From assembly GCA_019414645.1 (NCBI GenBank), contig DXLP01000008.1, positions 1-64,000 on the forward strand: DNA of 64,000 nt. Direction: 5' to 3'. This document shows positions 33,883 through 40,471 of the stretch, piece by piece; the stretch's first letter is position 1, and each line of letters opens with the position of its first letter. Made by a program: the position numbers and the translations under genes. This DNA is from Collinsella sp. GTDB taxonomy: Bacteria > Actinomycetota > Coriobacteriia > Coriobacteriales > Coriobacteriaceae. The notes below the pieces were generated by a model, which saw only the letters and a program-made list of their open reading frames with translations, ran no database searches and was not told where the DNA came from.

Positions 33883-34748
33883 GACAGGCCCTCCGTATTC
33901 AAAAATGGTGCAGGGTCATCAAAGTACTTTGACACCAGGCGTTCCATGGTGCCATCGACAAGCATTTCTTGGTAGGCATGGGTGAGCTTAACGTCGATGC
34001 CGCGCGTATCGTTGAGATCGAAAGCGGTGCCCAAACCAACCTCCAGCAGCGGCTCATCCAAAATGCGATACGTCACACCATAGTCTTTTTCGTAGGTGAG
34101 CAGCGAAGACTCATGCGCGGCGATGGCGTCGACCAGGCCCTCGACGAGCGCCGGGTTCAGGCATGAGCGGTCCGAAAAGCTGTAGAGCTCCTTGATCTGC
34201 GGAACGTTTTCATTTGTACGATTGAGCAAAATGTCCTCGGGCTTGGTAGTGGACTGGACCGCCACAACCTTGTCCTCAAGATCGGCAAGCGTGTAGATAT
34301 CGCTCTGGGGATCGACCGCGACTACCTGGCGGCTCGCAAGGTACGGGCCGGCCCAACAATACTCGTTCTCGCGACCCGTCATGCTAAAGCTGCCCATGAC
34401 GCAATCGAGCTCGCCGCTCGCCAGCAGCTCTTTCTTCTTTTCCCAATCGATCAGCTGGTATTTTGGCTTGTAACCAATGCGGGCCAAAGCCTCGGTCAAT
34501 ATCTCGACATCCAGGCCAACGATATCGCCGTACTCGTCGGTATACACAAACGGTGGATAGAGGTCGCTGCCGACGTTGAGCGTCTTAAGGTCGTCGTCTT
34601 TGACTTGCGAGGCGTCCAGTTTTTCTAATGCAGACGTCGAGGCTCCGTCATTCGACCCGGAACAGCCGGCTATCGCTACGACAAAGGCACACGCTACCGC
34701 AAGCGCAACAAACAACGATATGGCAACCGAGCGGCGAGGTCTTTTCAT
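33879..34748 (-). CDS. Solute-binding (SBP_bac_3) lipoprotein
   Basis: 289 residues. Signal peptide with lipobox AIAGC (lipidated Cys29), then an extracellular solute-binding protein family 3 domain: LNVGSDLYPPFVYTDEYGDIVGLDVEI near 55, ELDCVMGSFSMTGRE, and VAVQSTTKPEDIL. Such proteins normally feed amino-acid ABC importers, but no permease is here; instead a hybrid kinase overlaps it. I take ATG 34748 (TGGAG before it); the longer in-frame reading is non-coding. A sensor role is inference. Confidence 0.88.
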   Translation of the reverse strand: MKRPRRSVAISLFVALAVACAFVVAIAGCSGSNDGASTSALEKLDASQVKDDDLKTLNVGSDLYPPFVYTDEYGDIVGLDVEILTEALARIGYKPKYQLIDWEKKKELLASGELDCVMGSFSMTGRENEYCWAGPYLASRQVVAVDPQSDIYTLADLEDKVVAVQSTTKPEDILLNRTNENVPQIKELYSFSDRSCLNPALVEGLVDAIAAHESSLLTYEKDYGVTYRILDEPLLEVGLGTAFDLNDTRGIDVKLTHAYQEMLVDGTMERLVSKYFDDPAPFLNTEGLS

Positions 34749-34844
34749 CGAGCTCCAGACGATCCTATTCACGGACTGAAATGCTAAAAAATAATAGCAA
34801 ATGAAATCACTCGAGCGCCCAATGGTTACAGACGCCTTACCGTA

Positions 34845-34878
34845 CGGGGCCTTCCCGCCGACGCGGCAGAAGGCCCCG
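34845..34878. terminator. Hairpin after the aminotransferase gene
   Basis: CGGGGCCTTC and GAAGGCCCCG with a GC-rich interior. It lies between the aminotransferase and the SBP lipoprotein genes on the minus strand. Confidence 0.6.
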
Positions 34879-34892
34879 CGCGAAGCTCTCAT

Positions 34893-36107
34893 TTACCGTG
34901 CATTAAAAACGTAGCGGTCCAGGCGGTCGCACGCCTCTCTCACGCGCGAAAGCGGCAGCGCCAGATTCACGCGAATGTGGCAGGGTCCGTGGAACGGACG
35001 GCCGTCCTGATACCCCACGCCCACGCGCGCTCCCTCGTCGAGCAGCCACTGAATATCGCGGCCATGCTCGCGGCACCACTCGGTGCAGTCCAGAAACACC
35101 ATGTACGTGCCCTGCGGACGCGAATAGGACACGCCCTCAAAATGCTCGTCCACGTAATCGCAGAAGTACTCGATATTGCCGGCAAGCACCTGGTTGAGCT
35201 CGTTCACCCACTCGTAGCCCTGCGGCTGGTAAGCACCGATAAGCGCATGCATGGAGAGGACATTCATCTCGTTGTAGTGGGTCTTGTCGGACACGGCGCA
35301 CATGCGATCGCGCAGCGTCTCGTTGTAGACAATGTGGTAGCTGCCGACCAGACCCGCCAGGTTAAACGTCTTGCTCGGCGCATAGAGGGCAACCGTGCGC
35401 ATGCGGGCATCCTCGCTCACCGACTGCGTCGGGATGTGCTTGTGTCCCGGCAGGATGATATCGGACCAAATCTCGTCCGAGATTACCATGCAATCGTGCT
35501 GGCGATAGATGTCCATAGCGCGCTCGATCTCGTCGCGCTCCCATACGCGGCCGCAGGGATTGTGCGGCGAGCAGAACACCGCGGCATGGATGTGGTTTTG
35601 TGCGAGCTTGCGCTCCATGTCCTCAAAGTCCATACGCCACACGCCCTGGTCGTCGAGCTTAAGCGGGCTGTGGACAATGCGATAGCCCGCGGCCTCAATG
35701 GACTTGGTAAAGCCGATGTAGGTGGGGCTGTGGACCAACACCGCATCGCCCGGCTGGACATACGCGCGCAGCGTCGACACGACACCGCCCAGCACGCCGT
35801 TTTCGTAGCCGATATGCTCAGGTGCCAGGCCCTCGACGCCATTGCGGCGGCTCTGCCATTCGATGATGCGGTCAAAGTACTCGTCGCGAGGATTGAAATA
35901 GCCAAACATGGGATGCTGAGCGCGCTGAATGATGTAATCCTGGACCGTGGGCACCGTGGCAAAGTTCATATCCGCCACCCACATGGGGATGCGGTCGAAG
36001 CCCTCGTCGGGTGCGTTCGGAGCCATACCGGGCATCTCACCCCAAGAGTCAACGGCGATGGAGTCCATGCCGTGGCGGTCGATAAGCGAGCTAAAGTCGT
36101 ATTTCAT
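34893..36107 (-). CDS. MalY/PatB-family PLP aminotransferase (C-S lyase)
   Basis: 404 residues, fold-type I PLP enzyme. PMWVADMNFATVP is the MalY/PatB start block, CSPHNPCGRVW contacts PLP, and the catalytic lysine is in APSKTFNLAG. GVGYQDGRPFHGPCHIRVNLALP completes the family. MalY/PatB enzymes split cystathionine or related S-substrates. GGGAG lies before the ATG. The downstream neighbour is the SBP lipoprotein/kinase operon, separated by a hairpin. Whether its product is linked to the sensor is not known. Confidence 0.9.
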   Translation of the reverse strand: MKYDFSSLIDRHGMDSIAVDSWGEMPGMAPNAPDEGFDRIPMWVADMNFATVPTVQDYIIQRAQHPMFGYFNPRDEYFDRIIEWQSRRNGVEGLAPEHIGYENGVLGGVVSTLRAYVQPGDAVLVHSPTYIGFTKSIEAAGYRIVHSPLKLDDQGVWRMDFEDMERKLAQNHIHAAVFCSPHNPCGRVWERDEIERAMDIYRQHDCMVISDEIWSDIILPGHKHIPTQSVSEDARMRTVALYAPSKTFNLAGLVGSYHIVYNETLRDRMCAVSDKTHYNEMNVLSMHALIGAYQPQGYEWVNELNQVLAGNIEYFCDYVDEHFEGVSYSRPQGTYMVFLDCTEWCREHGRDIQWLLDEGARVGVGYQDGRPFHGPCHIRVNLALPLSRVREACDRLDRYVFNAR

Positions 36108-36219
36108 GCTGAACTCCCGTGCAAAGCGGATTGTTTTGGTAGGCGTTATTGTCCACCAGCACGGGCGGTTTTGGCGCGGGGTTTGGCGCTTAATTTGACG
36201 GGTGCGGACGAATGGCAGG

Positions 36220-36966
36220 TTAGCCTTGCGCGTCGTTGACGGCGACTACGGTTAGCTGGGTTTCGTCGACCGTAAACGATATGTCGAGCCCGGCGTAAGC
36301 CAAGTGGTAAATGCGGTTTGGCTCGTGCTTGCTGCCCGCACGGCGCGGGTCTTGGCGTAGGACCTCGACCAGGCCGGGGAGCTTTGTGGGCGAGACCATA
36401 TCCTGCAGCGTCTGCGGGAACTCGATGTCGAGCTCTTGCCACGGAGCATCCTCAATCCAGCCGCCCGTTGCATCCGGGTGGCAGTCCGCAAACGGAATGT
36501 AGGGCTTGATATCATAGATGGGCGTGCCGTCGCGCAGATCGGCCCCCAGCACATGGATGATGGGGCCGTCGTCGGTAAGCTCCACGCGGTCGAGCTTAAC
36601 GCAGGTGAGACCGATAGGATTAGGGCGAAACGGACTGCGTGTGGCAAACACGCCCACACGTTCGGCTCCACCCAGGCGCGGCGGGCGTACGGTTTTCGAC
36701 CACTTGGCATTGGTGCCAGACCTGTCCTGCGTCTTGGCATCGGCAGCTATGTCCTTAGCTGTGCCGCCGGGCGTGCCGTTTTCGAAGCGCCAGAGCAGCC
36801 ATAGGTGAGAGAAGGAGTCCAGACCCTCAACTGCTGCGCTGGAGGCAAATTCCGGCTCAAAAACGATGCGTCCCTGCAGATGGGGCGCCAAAAAGCTGTT
36901 GCGTGGGATGCCGAACTTCTGCGGCAGGTCGGTATGTATGTGTGCAATAGGTTCCATGCCGGCCAT
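36220..36966 (-). CDS. trmO: tRNA m6t6A37 methyltransferase TrmO-like
   Basis: 248 residues, UPF0066/TsaA family: FGIPRNSFLAPHLQGRIVFEP, then ATRSPFRPNPIGLTCVKLD (the family signature) and GADLRDGTPIYDIKPYIPFADCHPD. TrmO methylates t6A37 of some tRNA-Thr. I start at ATG 36966 or 36957; neither has a clear ribosome site. A much longer upstream reading in the same frame is the antisense of the next gene and is not coding. Confidence 0.88.
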   Translation of the reverse strand: MAGMEPIAHIHTDLPQKFGIPRNSFLAPHLQGRIVFEPEFASSAAVEGLDSFSHLWLLWRFENGTPGGTAKDIAADAKTQDRSGTNAKWSKTVRPPRLGGAERVGVFATRSPFRPNPIGLTCVKLDRVELTDDGPIIHVLGADLRDGTPIYDIKPYIPFADCHPDATGGWIEDAPWQELDIEFPQTLQDMVSPTKLPGLVEVLRQDPRRAGSKHEPNRIYHLAYAGLDISFTVDETQLTVVAVNDAQG

Positions 36967-37098
36967 TGTACGGCATGAAGGTGTGGGGCGTTGCGCGCAA
37001 TTCTTCGCCGCGGTTCCCCGTCGTGCAACCAACGGTTGCTTGGAAGGGCACCTGCTGCCGCGTATGCTTAAGCCGCCAACCAGCAGAAAGGAGCCGCT

Positions 37099-37926
37099 AT
37101 GGCCTTTGCAGAAAAGCTCATTGCCATCCGTCGCGCCCATCACCTTACCCAGGAGCAGCTCGCCGCCAAGCTCTTCGTCACACGCCAAGCCGTCAGCCGT
37201 TGGGAGCGCGGCGAAGTCACCCCGGGTATCGACATGATGAAGCTCATTGCCGCCGTAACCGGAGAGCCGCTGCCCCACCTGCTCGAAATGCCCGAGCATT
37301 ATTGCCAGAGCTGCAGCATGATACTCACGCCCGACGACTGCGGCACCGACGCCACGGGCGCCACGACCGACCATTACTGCAAGTGGTGCTACGACCACGG
37401 CAAGTACACCTACGACACCACCATGGAGGCGATGATTGAGGATTGTGCCCCGCGGCTGGCGCAAAACACCGGCATGTCGCTCGACGAAGCCGTCTCGCTC
37501 ATGGGCGCCGTGCTGCCGCAACTGGAGCGCTGGCGCGCCGTGCAGGAAAACGAGGAGCGCTACGGTGCCGAAGCGCGGGCGCGCTATGGCAATGAGGCTA
37601 TCGATGCAGCAAACGAGACGCTACTGGACATGGATCCTCAGACATGGAGCGACATGAAGGAACTTGAACCCGCTATTCTAGGTCAGCTCTCGATTGCCAT
37701 GGGTGACGGCGATGCGGATGGAAGCGAGGCTCGCAAGCTTGTCGCGATGCATCGTCGCTGGATTGCTCTCAACTGGGGACGCGAACCCCAGAACGAAGCG
37801 TACCTGGGCCTCGCCCACGGCTATCTTGCCGACCAGCGCTTTGTTGACTACTACGACAAGCCCTGCGGCACCGGAGCCACGGCGTTTCTGGTACAGGCCA
37901 TCGAGTCGTCGTTGACGCGCGCATAG
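37099..37926 (+). CDS. XRE-zinc ribbon-TipAS regulator
   Basis: 275 residues in three parts. An N-terminal XRE HTH (residues 6-60, with QEQLAAKLFVTRQAVSRWERGE) is followed by a zinc ribbon (cysteines at 69, 72, 81, 94 and 97) and a C-terminal TipAS-like domain (about 110-275) with HRRWIALNWG and AHGYLADQRFVDYYDKPCG. TipAS domains bind thiopeptide and other cyclic peptide antibiotics in MerR-type regulators. Here the DNA-binding part is XRE and a zinc ribbon is inserted. AAAGGAG precedes the ATG. The target is unknown. Confidence 0.85.
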   Translation: MAFAEKLIAIRRAHHLTQEQLAAKLFVTRQAVSRWERGEVTPGIDMMKLIAAVTGEPLPHLLEMPEHYCQSCSMILTPDDCGTDATGATTDHYCKWCYDHGKYTYDTTMEAMIEDCAPRLAQNTGMSLDEAVSLMGAVLPQLERWRAVQENEERYGAEARARYGNEAIDAANETLLDMDPQTWSDMKELEPAILGQLSIAMGDGDADGSEARKLVAMHRRWIALNWGREPQNEAYLGLAHGYLADQRFVDYYDKPCGTGATAFLVQAIESSLTRA

Positions 37927-37977
37927 ACCGCGGCGGCTTTGGGTATTTCAATCAAAACCTCAACCGATTGGAGACCT

Positions 37978-38223
37978 ATGGCTACTAATCATGAGCTCGC
38001 ACTATTCGTTATGACCGGCTGCCCGTACTGCATAAAGGTCAAGCGTTTCCTTGCCGATAACGGCGTGACCATCCCCGAGCGCAATATCTCGACCGATTCC
38101 GAAGCCGAGCAGACACTCATCGCCGTCGGCGGAAAGCGTCAGGTTCCCTGCTTGTTCATCGACGGCAAGCCGCTCTACGAGTCGAGCGACATCATCGCGT
38201 GGGTACAGAAGAACCTGCTCTAG
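37978..38223 (+). CDS. Glutaredoxin-like protein
   Basis: 81 residues with the redox motif CPYC at 15-18, followed by IKVKRFLADNGV. GGKRQVPCLFIDGKPLYESSDII contains the cis-proline (VP) and the glutathione/thiol contact region. It reduces disulfides or mixed disulfides in the cytoplasm. The ATG at 37978 is preceded by TTGGAGA. It follows the TipAS-type regulator by 51 bp, and a repeated terminator lies directly after it. Confidence 0.9.
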   Translation: MATNHELALFVMTGCPYCIKVKRFLADNGVTIPERNISTDSEAEQTLIAVGGKRQVPCLFIDGKPLYESSDIIAWVQKNLL

Positions 38224-38260
38224 TACGCACGCTCTGTCCGTCCAGGGCCCCAACCCATAC

Positions 38261-38324
38261 GACCCAAACATGTACACCAGCATCCAAAGTCGACATTTTT
38301 GGATGCTGGCGTACAGCTTTTTGG
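38261..38324 (+). terminator. Terminator repeat family C, copy 1
   Basis: TGTACACCAGCATCCAAA pairs with TTTGGATGCTGGCGTACA and is followed by CTTTTT. The first 40 bases are identical to the copy at 39330-39369. Confidence 0.8.
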
Positions 38325-38404
38325 TAGTCATGGACGCTCTTGGCCGGCTAATTGTTTGAGGAGACCTTTGGATTATGGCTGTTTGACGCCTCTGGAAAGG
38401 TTTC

Positions 38405-38654
38405 CGAGAGGGCTGTGGTCAAAAAAGGGCAAATATGAGTACTGCTACCTGTTTAGTAGCAGCGATTTTGATCACTTCAGGAACTATTCAACGTTCCACT
38501 CGTCCGCAGACGACGTTATTTCTCCTCATATGTTCAATAAAAGTAGCTCTTAATGGGAACAAATCTCATCAGGAGCTACAATTTATAGCAAATAAATGCA
38601 ACCATAATGGCAACAGTACTCATATTTGCCCTTTTTTGACCACGACCCTCCAGG
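38405..38654. mobile_element. MITE-like element with 30-bp terminal inverted repeats
   Basis: GTGGTCAAAAAAGGGCAAAT continuing ATGAGTACTG at 38415-38444 is repeated exactly, inverted, at 38614-38643. A few further bases on each side also match (GAGGG). The element is about 230-250 bp, AT-rich and non-coding, which is the layout of a miniature inverted-repeat element. No clear target duplication was found. Confidence 0.6.
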
Positions 38655-38696
38655 ATAGTCGCTGAGAGCGACACTAAATGACAAAATCCGACACTT

Positions 38697-38743
38697 GAAC
38701 GTTCTTATATGAGTAGCCATTGAAGGACACCTAACGACTACTC
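38697..38743. repeat. Degenerate family B hairpin
   Basis: GAACGTTCTTATATGAGTAG recalls the family B arm ACGTTCTTAAATGACTAG, and GAGTAG pairs with CTACTC at the other end. It looks like a decayed copy. Confidence 0.4.
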
Positions 38744-38746
38744 CCA

Positions 38747-38769
38747 TTCGCGACACACTGTGTCGCGAA
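38747..38769. promoter_or_regulatory. 23-bp palindrome
   Basis: TTCGCGACACA C TGTGTCGCGAA: 11-bp arms around a single base. The arms leave no room for an RNA loop, so a protein-binding site or recombination-site remnant is more likely. Confidence 0.35.
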
Positions 38770-38971
38770 TTAAGCTGGCCCCATTACCGAAGACCAGTGA
38801 GAGCTCCTGCCCAGAATCTCAATAGCTTAATAAAGGGCTCCCCTCCGGAAGTTCAATGAGCATCCAAATTCCAAGCTGAAAAGCAAAGGAGTATCGAAGC
38901 CGTCAATGCTCATTTCCTATCGAACAGGCAGGTCAAAACAAGCTAATTAGCCCGATGAACTGCTTGTATTT

Positions 38972-38993
38972 TTGTCTACAAAATTGTATACAA
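38972..38993 (+). promoter_or_regulatory. Operator-like repeats before the ribbon-helix-helix gene
   Basis: TTGTCTACAA and TTGTATACAA, 12 bp apart; the second is a perfect palindrome. The spacing suits two ribbon-helix-helix dimers on the promoter, as in autoregulated antitoxin genes (inference). Confidence 0.45.
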
Positions 38994-39046
38994 AAAGAGA
39001 ATCCGAGAACCGGCGCTCGACATTATGTCGATCGATAGGAGGCGCC

Positions 39047-39313
39047 ATGGATGCTAAGCAGCTCGAAAAGATGATGGGGTTTGCTCCCGGAGAGTTGAAG
39101 AAAGCCGCGGAAGCCTACGAAAAAGATGAGTGGCCGAAAGGTCACACCATCAAGTTGGGAAGGCCACCAATCTCCGATGAGCCGAGCGTCGTTATATCAG
39201 CACGTGTGGGCGAATCGATTCTTGAGGCGTTTGACGAAAAAGCCAAACGCCATGGGCAAACACGCACGGAGCGGCTCAGAGAGCTCATTACACTTGATGC
39301 ACTGATTGCCTAG
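39047..39313 (+). CDS. Ribbon-helix-helix antitoxin-like protein (orphan)
   Basis: 88 residues. The N-terminal part is acidic and basic mixed (LEKMMGFAPGELKKAAEAYE), then GRPPISDEPSVVISARVGES, with a ribbon-helix-helix of the CopG type (ILEAFDEKAKRHGQTRTERLRELITLDAL). Such proteins are usually antitoxins, next to a small toxin gene. No toxin is visible within 800 bp on either side. AGGAGG precedes the ATG, and operator-like repeats lie 54 bp upstream. It stands just before the second copy of terminator family C. Confidence 0.7.
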   Translation: MDAKQLEKMMGFAPGELKKAAEAYEKDEWPKGHTIKLGRPPISDEPSVVISARVGESILEAFDEKAKRHGQTRTERLRELITLDALIA

Positions 39314-39329
39314 GCCCGCTCCCCCGTCG

Positions 39330-39397
39330 GACCCAAACATGTACACCAGCATCCAAAGTCGACATTTTTCGACATCTTTGGATGCTGGTGTACATGT
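39330..39397 (+). terminator. Terminator repeat family C, copy 2
   Basis: ACATGTACACCAGCATCCAA pairs with TTGGATGCTGGTGTACATGT; an inner TCGA...TCGA adds a second short stem, and GTTTTT follows. Near-identical to copy 1 at 38261. Confidence 0.85.
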
Positions 39398-39407
39398 TTT
39401 TGCTACA

Positions 39408-39463
39408 TAGTCGTTGGGGACGTCCTTAAATGACCAGTCGTTAAAGAACGCCCCCGATGACTA
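39408..39463. repeat. Hairpin repeat family B, copy 3 (diverged)
   Basis: TAGTCGTTGGGGACGTCCTT pairs with AAAGAACGCCCCCGATGACTA with a few mismatches. It separates the islet from the dus gene. Confidence 0.75.
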
Positions 39464-39464
39464 G

Positions 39465-40418
39465 TTAGCCGTTGAAGCGAGCTGTGGGTGCAAGCGGCTG
39501 TTCGCGAAAGACGCGCTCGACGGCAGCGCGGTATTCGTCGACCTTTTTGGTCTTGCGTACGATCTTGTGGACGGTAGCGGGATCAGCGAAAGCGCACTTG
39601 GCGTAGAACCACCACTCCTTCATGCGGAAGACCGCATTGCCGCCAATCTCTTCTGCATATGCCGCAAACAGCGTGTCGTGGAAGCGCTGCAGCTCAGCAG
39701 CCGTTGCAGCAGGGCCGCCCTTGACCATGCGAGCCAGAGCGGGGTTCGCGAGCAGGCCACGCCCCAACATCACATGGCGCGTGCCGGGATAGGCCTCCAC
39801 CAGCGCGTCCATATCCTCAAGATCAAAAATGTCACCGTTATAGGCCACGGGGAACGGCACACGCTCCAGCGTCTCGCCATAAAACTCTTTGCGCGGCGAA
39901 CCCGTATAGCGGTCCTTTTGCACGCGCGGATGCACAATGAGCTCTGCCAACGGCATGCGGCAATACAGATCGAGCACGCGCTCGTATTCGTCGTCATTCT
40001 CCAGCCCCAGCCTGGTCTTTACCGACACCGGCAACGGCGACCGCTCGCACACATCGCTTAAGAACGCCTCGAGCTCGTCGAGATTGCGCAAGAAGCCCGA
40101 TCCTTTGCCCTTGGCGACAACCGTTCCCGAAGGACAACCCAGGTTGAGATTGACCTCGCGATAGCCCATGTCGGCGAGCACCTGCGCCGCCCACACAAAC
40201 TCGTCCGCGTTCTTGGACATCAGCTGAGGCACCACGTTGAGCCCCTGGTTATTGGCAGGATCGATCTCCTTAAACGCCTTGCCGCCAAAGCGATTTCCCA
40301 CCCGCGGCGGCGGCAAAAACGGCGTGTAATAGCAATCGAGCGCACCGAAGCACTCCGCATGCACGTGACGGAACACATGCCCGGTAATCCCCTCCATGGG
40401 GGCCAACGAAAGGATCAT
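39465..40418 (-). CDS. tRNA-dihydrouridine synthase
   Basis: 317 residues. FMN-binding TIM barrel: SLAPMEGITGHVFRHV at the start, NLNLGCPSGTVVAKGKGSG with the catalytic cysteine at 95, VKTRLGLEN, LIVHPRVQKDRY, and PVAYNGDIFDLED. Dus enzymes reduce uridines in tRNA D-loops, with NADPH. Which uridine is modified cannot be told. GAGAAGAG lies before the ATG. It sits between a family B hairpin (3') and a family A hairpin (5'). Confidence 0.93.
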   Translation of the reverse strand: MILSLAPMEGITGHVFRHVHAECFGALDCYYTPFLPPPRVGNRFGGKAFKEIDPANNQGLNVVPQLMSKNADEFVWAAQVLADMGYREVNLNLGCPSGTVVAKGKGSGFLRNLDELEAFLSDVCERSPLPVSVKTRLGLENDDEYERVLDLYCRMPLAELIVHPRVQKDRYTGSPRKEFYGETLERVPFPVAYNGDIFDLEDMDALVEAYPGTRHVMLGRGLLANPALARMVKGGPAATAAELQRFHDTLFAAYAEEIGGNAVFRMKEWWFYAKCAFADPATVHKIVRKTKKVDEYRAAVERVFREQPLAPTARFNG

Positions 40419-40442
40419 CTACTCTTCTCTCATATCAACGAA

Positions 40443-40470
40443 CGTGACAAAGGGACAGTCCCTTTGTCGC
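40443..40470. repeat. Hairpin repeat family A, copy 4
   Basis: CGTGACAAAGGGACAGTCCCTTTGTCGC: the stem is as in copy 1 with one mismatch and the loop reads GACAGT. It abuts the stop codon of the MacB-like gene. Confidence 0.8.
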
Positions 40471-40471
40471 A

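Larger units (their letters stand above)
38225..39046. other. AT-rich intergenic islet (no convincing gene)
   Basis: Apart from the features listed separately, I see no open reading frame with a ribosome site or family signal in these 820 bases. The stretch has lower GC than its surroundings. It holds a terminator copy, a MITE-like element, a degenerate family B hairpin, a 23-bp palindrome and the promoter of the ribbon-helix-helix gene. Confidence 0.6.

Noticed and set aside
36967-37521. Long N-terminal extension of TrmO
   Set aside because: It is antisense to the XRE/TipAS gene, which has clear domains and a ribosome site.
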